Source: Paenibacillus arenilitoris (lineage in GTDB: Bacteria; Bacillota; Bacilli; Paenibacillales; Paenibacillaceae). From it: 64,000 nt of DNA. Position 1 is the first letter of the stretch, and every line of letters starts with the position of its first letter. The notes beneath the pieces were generated by a model that worked only from the letters and a program-made list of their open reading frames with translations, was not told where the DNA came from and searched no databases. Of this stretch, positions 8,430 to 17,432 are shown piece after piece. A program made the translations under genes and the position numbers. Location: the NCBI RefSeq assembly GCF_014705655.1, contig NZ_JACXIY010000002.1, positions 248,001 to 312,000 of the forward strand, given 5' to 3'.

Positions 8430-10427
8430 ATGAAGGAATTATTGTACGGCGTCGCTTATTACGACGAATATATGCCTTACGACCGGCTGGACGAGGATAT
8501 CCGGATGATGAAGGAAGCGGGCATTAACGTCGTGCGGATCGCGGAGTCCACCTGGAGCACGCATGAGCCGCAAAACGGCGTATTCGACTTCTCTTCCGTC
8601 GACAGGGTGCTGAACGCCATGCACGAAGCGGGCATTCGCGTCATCGTCGGCACGCCGACCTACGCGGTGCCGACCTGGATGGCGAAGGAGCATCCCGACG
8701 TACTGGCGGTCACGGCGCGCGGACCCGGCAAATACGGAGCGCGCCAAATTATGGACATCGCAAACCCGGCTTACCTGTTCTACGCCGAGCGCATCATCCG
8801 CAAGCTGATCGGCCGCGTATGCGGCCATCCGGCCGTCATCGGCTACCAGACGGACAACGAGACGAAGCATTACGACACGGCCGGGCCGAACGTGCAATTG
8901 CTATTCGTGAAATATATGAGGGATACTTATGGATCGCTCGATGAGGTGAACCGGTTATTCGGCCTTGACTACTGGAGCAACCGGATCAATGCGTGGGAGG
9001 ACTTCCCTTCCGTCGTCGGCACGATCAACGGCAGCCTCGGCGCGGAATTCGCCAAGTTCCAGCGCAAGCTGGCGGCCGATTTTCTCGCGTGGCAGGCTGC
9101 GATCGTGAACGAATACAAGCGGCCCGGCCAGTTCGTCACGCAAAACTTCGATTTCGAATGGCGCGGCTATTCGTACGGCGTTCAGCCGGCGATCGACCAC
9201 TTCGCCGCGTCGGAGCCGTTCGACGTAGCCGGCGTCGATATTTACCATCCGTCGCAGGACGAGCTGACCGGCATCGAGATCGCCTTCGGCGGCGACATGA
9301 CGCGTTCGCTGAAGGGCCGCGGCTACCTGGTGCTCGAGACGCAGGCGCAAGCTTTTCCGCATTGGACTCCGTATCCGGGCCAGCTGCGCCTGCAAGCGTT
9401 CAGCCATCTGGCGTCGGGCGCGAACATGGTCGCTTACTGGCACTGGCATTCCATCCACAATTCGTTCGAGACGTATTGGAAGGGTCTGCTCAGCCACGAT
9501 TTCAAGCCGAATCCGGTCTATAACGAAGCGAAGACGATCGGAGCCGATTTCGCCCGCCTGAGCGGCGACCTCCTGAATTTGAAGAAGAGCAATCTAGTCG
9601 CGGTGATGGTCAGCAACGAAGCGCTGACGGCGATGGAATGGTTCAAGCTGCCGGACGGCCGGACGTATAACGACGTCGTGCGCGCCTTGTACGACGAGCT
9701 GTTCAAGATGAACGTGGAATGCGATTTTATTCAGCCGTCGTCGGACCGTCTGAACGCTTATAAGCTTATTGTCGTTCCCGCGCTCTATGCCGTGGCCGAC
9801 GATTGCCTGGAGAGGCTTAACGATTACGTCAGAGGCGGCGGCCATGTCGTCTATTCGTTCAAAAGCGGCTTCGCCGACGAGCGGATCAAGGTTCGCGCAT
9901 CCGAACAGCCCGGCATTATCCATGAGGCATGCGGCATGACGTACAGCATGTTCGTCACGCCGAACAGGGTCGGCCTTAAGGGCGAGCTGGTTGCGGGCAT
10001 GGACGGGGAGACGCGCGCAGAATCGTGGATGGAGCTGATCACCCCGACGACGGCCGAAGCGCTGGCGTACTACGATCATCCGCATTGGGGCGAATACGCG
10101 GCCGTGACGCGCAACCGATACGGCAGCGGGACGGCGACCTATATCGGCTGCATGCCCGGAGCCGCCGTCGTCAGCCGAATATTGGAAGGCGCCGTCCGCG
10201 AGGCGGGGCTGGGCGGAGCCGATCAGGAGCTGGCATTCCCGGTCATTGCAAGATCGGGCACGAACGCGGAAGGCAGGAAGATCCGCTACTATTTCAACTA
10301 TTCGGGCGACGAGGCCACCTTCGTCTATCCGCACGGAGCGGGCATCGAGCTGCTCGGCGGCGCCGCGGTCGCAAGCGGGCAGAGGCTGGAGCTTGCGCCT
10401 TGGGGCGTGTTGATTATTAAGGAATAG
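8430..10427 (+). CDS. Glycoside hydrolase family 42 beta-galactosidase
   Basis: This 665-residue cytoplasmic retaining beta-galactosidase has a TIM barrel opening with YGVAYYDEYMP. The acid/base glutamate is in YQTDNE (E144) and the nucleophile in VLETQA (E303). A trimerisation domain and a small C-terminal beta domain follow. The ATG at 8430 is preferred because AAGGGG lies nine bases upstream; an in-frame ATG at 8412 and a longer frame back to 8361 would overlap the permease. It is the last gene of the transporter operon and should remove terminal beta-galactose from imported oligosaccharides. The length matches the family (about 650-700). Confidence 0.93.
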   Translation: MKELLYGVAYYDEYMPYDRLDEDIRMMKEAGINVVRIAESTWSTHEPQNGVFDFSSVDRVLNAMHEAGIRVIVGTPTYAVPTWMAKEHPDVLAVTARGPGKYGARQIMDIANPAYLFYAERIIRKLIGRVCGHPAVIGYQTDNETKHYDTAGPNVQLLFVKYMRDTYGSLDEVNRLFGLDYWSNRINAWEDFPSVVGTINGSLGAEFAKFQRKLAADFLAWQAAIVNEYKRPGQFVTQNFDFEWRGYSYGVQPAIDHFAASEPFDVAGVDIYHPSQDELTGIEIAFGGDMTRSLKGRGYLVLETQAQAFPHWTPYPGQLRLQAFSHLASGANMVAYWHWHSIHNSFETYWKGLLSHDFKPNPVYNEAKTIGADFARLSGDLLNLKKSNLVAVMVSNEALTAMEWFKLPDGRTYNDVVRALYDELFKMNVECDFIQPSSDRLNAYKLIVVPALYAVADDCLERLNDYVRGGGHVVYSFKSGFADERIKVRASEQPGIIHEACGMTYSMFVTPNRVGLKGELVAGMDGETRAESWMELITPTTAEALAYYDHPHWGEYAAVTRNRYGSGTATYIGCMPGAAVVSRILEGAVREAGLGGADQELAFPVIARSGTNAEGRKIRYYFNYSGDEATFVYPHGAGIELLGGAAVASGQRLELAPWGVLIIKE

Positions 10428-10441
10428 AAGTTCGATTGAGA

Positions 10442-10474
10442 AGCCGGGGCGGCGAGGTCGCTCCGGCTATTTTT
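10442..10474 (+). terminator. Terminator of the ABC transporter/GH42 operon
   Basis: AGCCGG (10442-10447) pairs with CCGGCT (10463-10468), with an inner GCG/CGC pair. A T run follows. Confidence 0.85.
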
Positions 10475-10593
10475 GATAGACGAACGGAAGTTTAGCATAG
10501 GATAGGTTGACGGCTCGGCGAAATCACGATGGACCGTCCAGCCTTATATAATACTAGCAGCACGTTGTTTCGCATGAAGGAGAGGATACTGGA

Positions 10594-11676
10594 ATGAGAG
10601 GGCAGCATGACGGTTTGCAGCAAGAACAATCGTTCGAGTTCGGCATATATACGCTCGGGGATATAAGCGCCGACCCCGTGACCGGGGCGACGGCAAGCGC
10701 GGCGATGCGGATGAAGGAGATCGTGGCGGCGGCCAAGCTGGCTGACGAAGCAGGCATCGACGTATTCGGCGTCGGCGAGCATCACCGCCTCGATTTCGCC
10801 GTATCGTCGCCTCCGGTCGTGCTTGCCGCGATCGCGCAGGCGACGAACCGCATTCGGCTAACAAGCGCCACCACCGTGCTCGGCACGTCGGATCCGGTCA
10901 AGGTGTTCGAGGATTTCTCGACGCTCGACCTGCTGTCGGACGGCCGGGCGGAGATGATCGCGGGCAGGGGCGCCTATTTGGAATCTTTTCCTCTGTTCGG
11001 GTACAAGCTCAAGCAGTACAAGGAGCTGTTCCGGGAGAAGCTCGACCTGCTGCAGCGGCTGGGCGAGAGCGAGCGGGCGACGTGGAGCGGCAAGCTCCGT
11101 TCGCCGCTTCGGGACGCCGAGATCGCCCCGCGGCCCTTACAGCCGCGCATCCCGCTATGGATCGGCGTTGGAGGGACGGCGGAAAGCGCGGCGCTGGCCG
11201 GACGTCATGGGGCGGGCATGGCGCTGGCCATCCTGGCAGGCGATCCGGCGAGATTCAAGCCGCTCGTCGACGCGTACCGGACCGCCGCGGCGGTAGCGGG
11301 GCATCCGTCCGGCAGCCTCAAGGTCGCGATTACGAGCCACGGGCATATCGCGGACACGCCCGAGCGGGCGAAAGACGAATACTACCCCTATTACGCCAAT
11401 TACGACTGGCGATTCATGGGAGGGCAGGCGCGCGGCGACCGGTTAACCCGGGAGAGGTTCGAGCGTCTTGCCGATCCCGCAAGCGCGCTTGCCGTCGGCA
11501 GCCCGGAGCAGATCGCCGAGAAAATATTGGCGCAGCACGAGCTGTTCGGCCATACCCGCTTTATGGCCCAATTCGATATCGGCGGCATGCCGCTTCGGAA
11601 GATCGCGGCCTCGATCGAGCTGCTGGCGGCCGAAGTCGCGCCGATCGTGCGGCGGGAGCTGAAGAAGAAACGTTAA
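10594..11676 (+). CDS. LLM class flavin-dependent oxidoreductase (luciferase-like)
   Basis: This 360-residue protein belongs to the bacterial luciferase-like monooxygenase family, which uses FMNH2 supplied by a reductase. Family features are the N-terminal FEFGIYTLGD strand, GVGEHHRLDFAVSSP (about 55-70), a TSATTVLGTSDPVKVFEDFSTLDLLS block and the GRGAYLESF segment. The C-terminal part has a QIAEKILAQHELFGHTRFMAQFD motif, typical of the subgroup annotated as putative alkanal monooxygenases. The ATG has AAGGAGAGG eight bases upstream. The substrate is unknown. It stands alone between the GH42 operon and the chorismate mutase gene. Confidence 0.9.
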   Translation: MRGQHDGLQQEQSFEFGIYTLGDISADPVTGATASAAMRMKEIVAAAKLADEAGIDVFGVGEHHRLDFAVSSPPVVLAAIAQATNRIRLTSATTVLGTSDPVKVFEDFSTLDLLSDGRAEMIAGRGAYLESFPLFGYKLKQYKELFREKLDLLQRLGESERATWSGKLRSPLRDAEIAPRPLQPRIPLWIGVGGTAESAALAGRHGAGMALAILAGDPARFKPLVDAYRTAAAVAGHPSGSLKVAITSHGHIADTPERAKDEYYPYYANYDWRFMGGQARGDRLTRERFERLADPASALAVGSPEQIAEKILAQHELFGHTRFMAQFDIGGMPLRKIAASIELLAAEVAPIVRRELKKKR

Positions 11677-11749
11677 GCCGGTCCAAGTATGGTCATGCGG
11701 CCGTGGAAGATGGTACAATGATAGGAAATCAAAAACAAGGGAGAGAGTC

Positions 11750-12061
11750 ATGGAATCTTCCAGACTGGATGAATTAAGACGGGACATCGACCGGTTGGAC
11801 ACGGAAATTATCGCGCTGTTAGCCGAACGGTTTAAGTTGACGGAGGATGTCGGACTCTACAAGGCGGCGAATCGGCTGGAGCCGCAGGATTCGCTGCGCG
11901 AATCGAAGCAATTCGAGAAAATCGCGCGGTTGTCGAACGACGTTTCGTTAAATCCGGATTACGCAACGGCGATTTACAGATGCTTGATGGACATCGTCAT
12001 TTCGCGTCATTCGGAGCTAAGGCGGACATACGAGGAACGGAACCGGATCGGCGCCTCGTAA
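11750..12061 (+). CDS. Chorismate mutase, AroQ class
   Basis: This 103-residue, all-helical protein converts chorismate to prephenate in phenylalanine/tyrosine synthesis. The first helix holds LRRDIDRLDTEIIALLAERF, in which the arginine near residue 11 and the acidic/arginine residues of helix 1 shape the active site. VGLYKAAN and a later YRCLMDIVISRHSELR helix complete the AroQ fold. It is monofunctional, with no fused DAHP synthase or prephenate dehydratase. GGGAGAGAG lies before the ATG. A TACAAT box lies shortly upstream, so it probably has its own promoter. Confidence 0.88.
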   Translation: MESSRLDELRRDIDRLDTEIIALLAERFKLTEDVGLYKAANRLEPQDSLRESKQFEKIARLSNDVSLNPDYATAIYRCLMDIVISRHSELRRTYEERNRIGAS

Positions 12062-12103
12062 GCGCGATAATCCGAGCTCAGGCTTGGGAGGAGGGCGGCA
12101 ACG

Positions 12104-12862
12104 ATGATTGTATACGAGAAGGATGATGCTTACGTTCTCATTGCACAGCACGATCACGCCCGGATTTCCGGCGACCTTGCTTCGGCTTGGCGGGGCGAGC
12201 TGTTCGGCGGCGAAGCGCTGCGGGACGAAATGACGAGAGCCGCTTACGAGCATGACGCCAGCTGGCTCGAGCTGGACCGGGTGCCGCTTTGGAACGACGC
12301 GGCGGGCAGCCCGTATACGTTCCGCGACTACCCGGGCAACATCCGGTTCGTGTTCTACGAACGGGCGCTCGACGACCTTCAGCGATCGAGCGAGTACGCC
12401 GCCCTGCTCGGCAGCATTCTGTACACGACGCTGGCCGAGCGAATACGAAACGAAGACACGGTGCCGTTCGTCGAACGTGAATTCGCGCGGCAAAGCGCGA
12501 TTATCGAGAAGCTGGGCGTCGACGTGAAGCTGCTTCAGACGCATGCGAAAGCGCTGCTGCTGTGCGACGAGCTGTCCTTGTTCGCGTGCATGGAAGCGCC
12601 CGGCACGAACAGGTCGCGTTACGAGTGGTTCGCCGGCGGCTTCGCCTACTGGTTCGGCCCGCCGGGCCAAACGACGCTTGCCGCGGATTGGACGGACGAG
12701 CATACGATCGCGCTGGCACCTTATCCCCTCATGCGCGAGGTGGAGACGTCAATCGTCTATAGGGAGGTAAGCAAGGCCGATGTCGCCAAATGGGGAATTT
12801 CGGAGGCTTACCGAAGGGCAACGCCGCGCAAGCACGGCTTGCTGTTCCGTCAAGCGCGATAA
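12104..12862 (+). CDS. DUF3891 family protein
   Basis: This 252-residue soluble protein resembles the DUF3891 family. It has a conserved QHDHARISGDLA motif near residue 15 and an AAYEHDASW motif near residue 45. The histidine-aspartate pattern recalls a metal-binding helical fold, but no activity is established. A GGAGGAGGGC ribosome site precedes the ATG. The gene follows the chorismate mutase gene by 42 bases, so they may be cotranscribed. It ends at a bidirectional terminator shared with prs. Confidence 0.72.
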   Translation: MIVYEKDDAYVLIAQHDHARISGDLASAWRGELFGGEALRDEMTRAAYEHDASWLELDRVPLWNDAAGSPYTFRDYPGNIRFVFYERALDDLQRSSEYAALLGSILYTTLAERIRNEDTVPFVEREFARQSAIIEKLGVDVKLLQTHAKALLLCDELSLFACMEAPGTNRSRYEWFAGGFAYWFGPPGQTTLAADWTDEHTIALAPYPLMREVETSIVYREVSKADVAKWGISEAYRRATPRKHGLLFRQAR

Positions 12863-12871
12863 GAGACAAGA

Positions 12872-12922
12872 AACACCGCCCGCGGCCGCGCTCATCGGCT
12901 GCCGTTGGCGGTGTTTTGTTTG
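12872..12922. terminator. Terminator between the DUF3891 gene and prs (convergent)
   Basis: AACACCGCC (12872-12880) pairs with GGCGGTGTT (12907-12915). It is followed by TTTGTTTG. Confidence 0.8.
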
Positions 12923-12951
12923 TCGGCCGGCGAAGGAGGAACCTTCTTCCG

Positions 12952-13908
12952 TCAGCCGCTTATTTTCTTGCTGTCCGACTTGAACAGCGTCGCGATCGAG
13001 CCGCCCTCGGTGATGATCTTGATCGCCGTGCCGAGCAGCGGCGAGATCGGCAGCACGACGAACTTGCCGGATCGCGAATCGTCGATCGAGATCGTATCCG
13101 TAATGACGACCTCCCGGATATTCGGGTGACTCAGCTTCTTGAGCGCGTTATCGGAGAACAGGCCGTGCGTCGCGCAGATGAACGCGTCATGCGCGCCCTT
13201 CTTCTTGAGCGCCTCGACTACGTTGACGATCGTGCTGCCGGTATCGATCAAGTCCTCGATAATAATCGGCGTCATGCCTTCCACGTCGCCGATAATATGG
13301 GTAATTTCCGATTGGTTGTGGGCCGGACGGTTCTTGATCATAATGGCGAACGGGCAGTCGAGCAGCCCGGCCAGCTTCTCGGCCGTCGTCGCGCGTCCGG
13401 CGTCGGGGGAGACGACGACCGGGTTATGGATGCTTTGGCTTCCTAAATAGTCGATGATCAGGTCAAGCGCCGTCAGATGGTCGACCGGAATATCGAAGAA
13501 GCCTTGAATCGGATCCGCATGCAAATCGACCGTGATGATCCGGTTCGCTCCGACGGTCGTAAGCACGTCGGCGACGAGCTTGGCCGAAATCGGTTCGCGC
13601 GGCGCCGATTTTCTCTCTTGACGGGCGTAGCCGTAATAAGGCATGACGATGTTGATCGTCTTGGCCGACGCCCGCTTGGCCGCGTCGATCATAACGAGCA
13701 GCTCGATCAGATGCTCGTTGACCGGGTGGGACAGCGACTGCACGATGAACACGTCGCAGGTTCGGATCGCTTCCCGGTAGGAGACGTGGATTTCTCCGCT
13801 CTCCTGTCTGGATATGGCTACGTCCCCCAACGGGAGCTCAAGCTGCCGGCAGAGCGCCTCCGCGAGCGGCCGGTTCGACGAGCCCGAAAATATTTTTACC
13901 TTTTGCAT
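12952..13908 (-). CDS. prs: Ribose-phosphate pyrophosphokinase
   Basis: This 318-residue enzyme makes PRPP from ribose 5-phosphate and ATP for nucleotide, histidine and tryptophan synthesis. It has the N-terminal KIFSGSSNRPLAEALC, the flexible-loop PYYGYARQERK, the metal-site histidine in VDLHADPIQGFF and the PRPP-binding VIIEDLIDTGSTI motif (about 215-230). The length fits bacterial Prs. The ATG follows AGGAGGCAATT. Canonical prs in Bacillota follows glmU; this copy stands alone, so it may be a second paralogue, which cannot be tested within this window. Confidence 0.95.
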   Translation of the reverse strand: MQKVKIFSGSSNRPLAEALCRQLELPLGDVAISRQESGEIHVSYREAIRTCDVFIVQSLSHPVNEHLIELLVMIDAAKRASAKTINIVMPYYGYARQERKSAPREPISAKLVADVLTTVGANRIITVDLHADPIQGFFDIPVDHLTALDLIIDYLGSQSIHNPVVVSPDAGRATTAEKLAGLLDCPFAIMIKNRPAHNQSEITHIIGDVEGMTPIIIEDLIDTGSTIVNVVEALKKKGAHDAFICATHGLFSDNALKKLSHPNIREVVITDTISIDDSRSGKFVVLPISPLLGTAIKIITEGGSIATLFKSDSKKISG

Positions 13909-14189
13909 AATTGCCTCCTAGCACCAATTCTTTACACCATCATAACAAAAATTGGCCCTGGAGAACAAACGAATCCGTCAACCGATAAGAACGTGCGGCA
14001 GGAAGGGGCGTATCGAAGCGCTGCCGGAGGGCGGCCTCGAAGCAAGCGAGGCCGCGAACGCGGTCGGCGTAATGCTTGATGGTCGGCATTTGATCGGCTA
14101 TCGGTCCGCTGTCCTTGGACTTGGCATGCCGCGCCTTATGGCACGGAACCGATAGGTGTATAATGGGAATACGGAAGGGAAGTGACGTC

Positions 14190-15842
14190 ATGTCGCGGGA
14201 AATAAGAGCCTACGAGCTGATCGCGCTGAAGGAAATCGCCGAGACGCTGAACGGCACGAACGATATGGAGCAAATGTTGAACGACGTCCTTGCCAAGCTG
14301 CTGCAGGTGACGGGGTTCTCCACCGGCTGGATCTTCATGAACGACGAGAAATGCGATATCCGGTGCGTCGTGGCGCATGAGCTTCCCGAGGCGTTGAACG
14401 CGGATAACCGGTCGGTCATGTGCGGCTCCGGCTGCTGGTGCGTCACCCGGTTTATTCAGGACAAGCTGGACCGGGCCGTCAATATCGTCGAGTGCTCCCG
14501 CATCGTCTATGCCGCCGAGCAGAGGCTTGGCGATACCGGGGGGATTACCCATCATGCCACCGTGCCGCTCAAAGCGGGGGGCGATCGCTTCGGCCTGCTT
14601 AACGTGGCGGAAGCCGGAAGGGAGCATTTCACCGAGGAAGAGCTGTCGCTGCTCGAAGCGGTCGCGTATCAGATCGGCACGGCGATGAAGCGGGTCCGAC
14701 TCTATCAGGCGCAGGAGAAGAACGCGGGTCTCTATGCCAAGCTCGGCGACGTCATTCAGCAGCTTAACGCCTTCGAGGACATTAACCAGCTGCCCTTGCT
14801 CGCGGTCAAGCTGATCGGCGAGACGTTCGGCTGGGAGCATGTCGCGCTCTTTATTTACGAGCAGCAGAAGCTCTCGCTCCGGGCGCATTATACGGATCAT
14901 CAAGTGAAGAAGGAATGGAAGACGATGGAGGTCGATCAAGCGGGACCGGTCGGAGCGGCTTTTCGGGAAAATCGGCTGATCATCCTGTCCGACCACCATT
15001 CGGAGCAGTGCGGCTCCTTGTCGCCGATCGGCATTCCGCCGTTCGCGTCGGCCGCCGCGGTCCCGCTCCGCATCCGGAACCGCTCGATCGGCGTGCTGTT
15101 CATCAGCAGTCCCATGATGCATCAGTTCGACGACTTCTACGAGGATTTCATGTATTCGCTTGGCGACCACTTCACGCTGAGCGTCGAGAACCTGCGCGTC
15201 TACGAGCAGCGGCGCGAGCTTGCGCGGATGGAGGAACGCAACCGGGTCGCGCGGGATTTGCACGATTCGGTCATTCAGAAAGTATTCTCGCTGTCCTTCC
15301 TCGCCAAAGGAGCGGAGACGGTGATCGCCGGCAAAGAACCGGTCGTGGAGCGGTCTCTGCAAGAGATCCGGCTTCTGTCGCAGGAAGCGCTCAAGGAAAT
15401 GCGAACCCTCATCTGGCAGCTGCGCCCGGCCGGACTCGAACATGGGCTGCTCACGGCGCTCAAGCAATACGCGGGCAGCATGGAGCTGACGGTGTTCGAG
15501 CAGGCGACGGGCGTGCGGGAGCTGCCGCGCGCGATCGAGGAGGCGTTATGGCGCATCGGGCAAGAAGCGCTGAACAACGTGAAGAAGCATGCGGGCACGA
15601 ATACGGTGTTCATTCATTTGGTGAGGACCGAGGAGTACGCAAGCTTGGAAATTGCCGATAGAGGCAGAGGGTTTGCCGAAGAGACGCAGAAGGGCAGGCT
15701 GACGATGGGCATGCTGACGATGCGCGAGAGGGCAGAGACGCTCGGCGGGGAACTGACGATTACGAGCGGCTTCGGGAAACCGACTATCGTCAAGGCGACG
15801 ATACCGGTCGGGAGCAGCCCGGAAGCATGGGAAGAGGATTGA
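14190..15842 (+). CDS. Cytoplasmic GAF-containing sensor histidine kinase (NarL/DegS type)
   Basis: This 550-residue soluble sensor has two GAF domains (about 20-170 and 185-345), a HisKA_3 dimerisation helix ERNRVARDLHDSVIQKVF with phosphoacceptor H358, and a C-terminal ATPase with LNNVKKHAG and DRGRGF motifs. It lacks membrane helices, so its signal is cytoplasmic. Cysteines in the first GAF (SVMCGSGCWCV) might bind metal or respond to redox. The ATG at 14190 follows GGAAGGGAAG. A TATAAT box at 14159-14164 rules out longer in-frame starts. The next gene is its response regulator, eight bases downstream. Confidence 0.92.
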   Translation: MSREIRAYELIALKEIAETLNGTNDMEQMLNDVLAKLLQVTGFSTGWIFMNDEKCDIRCVVAHELPEALNADNRSVMCGSGCWCVTRFIQDKLDRAVNIVECSRIVYAAEQRLGDTGGITHHATVPLKAGGDRFGLLNVAEAGREHFTEEELSLLEAVAYQIGTAMKRVRLYQAQEKNAGLYAKLGDVIQQLNAFEDINQLPLLAVKLIGETFGWEHVALFIYEQQKLSLRAHYTDHQVKKEWKTMEVDQAGPVGAAFRENRLIILSDHHSEQCGSLSPIGIPPFASAAAVPLRIRNRSIGVLFISSPMMHQFDDFYEDFMYSLGDHFTLSVENLRVYEQRRELARMEERNRVARDLHDSVIQKVFSLSFLAKGAETVIAGKEPVVERSLQEIRLLSQEALKEMRTLIWQLRPAGLEHGLLTALKQYAGSMELTVFEQATGVRELPRAIEEALWRIGQEALNNVKKHAGTNTVFIHLVRTEEYASLEIADRGRGFAEETQKGRLTMGMLTMRERAETLGGELTITSGFGKPTIVKATIPVGSSPEAWEED

Positions 15843-15850
15843 GGAGCAGC

Positions 15851-16528
15851 ATGAAAATAAAAATATTGCTTGTGGACGATCATCAAATCGTATTGAAGGG
15901 CATATCGTTCTTCCTGGCCATGCAGCCGGACTTCGAGCTGGTCGGCGAAGCGCATAACGGCAAGGAAGCGGTCGAGAAGGCGGCCGAGCTGCAGCCGGAC
16001 ATTATATTGATGGATCTGAATATGCCGATCATGGACGGCATCGAGGCGAGCAACCTGATCGCCCAGCGGAATCCGGACATTAAGGTGCTCGTTCTGACGA
16101 GCTTCTCCGACCGGAGCCATATCATGCCCGCGCTGCAGGCGGGAGCGATCGGCTACATGCTGAAGGACGTCGAGCCGGACCAGCTGGCCGAAGCGATCCG
16201 CAGCGCCTATAAGGGCAATATCCAGCTTCATCCGGATATTGCAAGCGCGCTTCTGACGCCTTCCTCCGCCTCTGCGGCGGAGACGAAGCCGCTGCCCGAG
16301 CAGCCTGTCCGCGGTCTCGCGGAATCGCTGACCCCCCGGGAGATGGAGGTGCTTCGCCTGCTGACCAGAGGCATGAGCAACAAAGAGATCGCCGGGGCGC
16401 TTACCGTCGCCGAGAAAACGGTGAAATCGCATGTGAGCAGCATTCTCGGCAAGCTGAATTTGTCGGACCGGACGCAGGCCGCTCTCTATGCGGTGCATGC
16501 CCTGGGCTCGGACGGGCAGGAGTCGTAA
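15851..16528 (+). CDS. LuxR/NarL-type response regulator
   Basis: This 225-residue partner of the preceding kinase has a receiver domain with the acidic pair VDDH, phosphoacceptor D55 in LMDLNMP and a conserved K in MLKDVEPDQ. A linker and a LuxR helix-turn-helix follow: LTPREMEVLRLLTRGMSNKEIA and KTVKSHVSSILGKL. The ATG at 15851 follows GAGGAG. Genes under its control are not evident. The azoreductase downstream is a candidate, but it has its own promoter-like region. Confidence 0.94.
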   Translation: MKIKILLVDDHQIVLKGISFFLAMQPDFELVGEAHNGKEAVEKAAELQPDIILMDLNMPIMDGIEASNLIAQRNPDIKVLVLTSFSDRSHIMPALQAGAIGYMLKDVEPDQLAEAIRSAYKGNIQLHPDIASALLTPSSASAAETKPLPEQPVRGLAESLTPREMEVLRLLTRGMSNKEIAGALTVAEKTVKSHVSSILGKLNLSDRTQAALYAVHALGSDGQES

Positions 16529-16621
16529 GACGATGGACGTAAGACCGGTCCTCCGCCTTCGGCGGATGATTTAAGCCGATATTTCCGTCTAATTGCCGAT
16601 GTCGCGCGCATCAAAACTAAA

Positions 16622-16648
16622 TACAATAAAGGTACTTACAAAAAGTAA
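16622..16648 (+). promoter_or_regulatory. Azoreductase promoter region with short dyad
   Basis: A TACAAT -10-like box (16622-16627) is followed by the dyad TTAC-N5-GTAA (16636-16648) inside TACTTACAAAAAGTAA. MarR/DUF24-type quinone sensors that control azoreductases in Bacillota bind similar AT-rich dyads. This assignment is inference from position and symmetry only. Confidence 0.35.
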
Positions 16649-16674
16649 ATTAAATTTGCGGAGGGAAACCTACT

Positions 16675-17301
16675 ATGAGTACCGTATTATTCGTCAAAGC
16701 AAACGATCGCGCGATCGAGCAAGCCGTCAGCGTCAAACTATATCACGCTTTCCTGGACAGCTACAAAGCGAGTCATCCTCAGGATACGATTATCGAGCTC
16801 GATTTATTCCAGGAGGAGCTGCCCTATATGAACGCCGACATGATCAACGGCAATTTCAAGGCGGCGCGCGGCTATGACCTGACGCCGGAAGAGCAATCGG
16901 CGGTTACGGTTTCCAGCAAGTACATCGATCAATTCCTGGCAGCCGACAAGGTCGTATTTGCCTTCCCGCTGTGGAACTTCACGGTGCCGGCCGTTCTTCA
17001 TACGTACATCGATTACCTTACCCAAGCCGGCAAAACGTTCAGCTATACGTCCGAAGGTCCGGTAGGGCTCATTCCGGACAAAAAAGTCGCGCTGCTCAGC
17101 GCGCGCGGCGGCGTCTATTCCGAAGGCCCCATGGTGGCGGCGGAAATGTCCTACAACTTCATTCGCAACGTGATGGGCTTCTTCGGCGTCAAAAACCTGG
17201 AGAGTATCATCGTCGAAGGCCATAACCAGTTCCAAGACAAAGCGGAAACGATTATCGCGGACGGCGTAGCGCAAGCCGAGAAAGCGGCGGTCGGATTCTA
17301 A
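16675..17301 (+). CDS. azoR: FMN-dependent NADH-azoreductase
   Basis: This 208-residue flavodoxin-like quinone/azo reductase of the AcpD family starts with TVLFVKANDR. It has the FMN-binding FAFPLWNFTVPAVLHTYIDYL segment (about 97-117) and the second FMN loop LLSARGGVYS (about 140-150), followed by FFGVKN. Such enzymes reduce quinones by two electrons and protect against thiol-reactive stress. GGAGGGAAACC lies before the ATG. It has its own terminator. Confidence 0.93.
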   Translation: MSTVLFVKANDRAIEQAVSVKLYHAFLDSYKASHPQDTIIELDLFQEELPYMNADMINGNFKAARGYDLTPEEQSAVTVSSKYIDQFLAADKVVFAFPLWNFTVPAVLHTYIDYLTQAGKTFSYTSEGPVGLIPDKKVALLSARGGVYSEGPMVAAEMSYNFIRNVMGFFGVKNLESIIVEGHNQFQDKAETIIADGVAQAEKAAVGF

Positions 17302-17320
17302 GACGCGACAAAAAGAAATG

Positions 17321-17360
17321 GCGGTGCCAAGGGATGAACTCCCGGCACCGCTATTTTTTT
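17321..17360 (+). terminator. Azoreductase terminator
   Basis: GCGGTGCC (17321-17328) and GGCACCGC (17344-17351) form a perfect 8-bp stem with an inner GGG/CCC. A T-rich run follows. Confidence 0.9.
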
Positions 17361-17432
17361 GTCGTTCAATGGTTAGCATGAGGTCGTTATCCACCTTTTC
17401 CGGGGCAGTAGCCGATTGGGATTTGAATCAAA

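Noticed and set aside
13940..14191. Minus-strand 83-codon frame between prs and the histidine kinase gene
   Set aside because: Third-position GC is fairly high in its middle and it ends 31 bases before prs, so it was considered. It has no ribosome site at any start, overlaps the kinase -10 box, and its 3' end overlaps likely prs promoter DNA. A GCGGCCTC/GAGGCCGC hairpin (14031-14055) may explain its composition.
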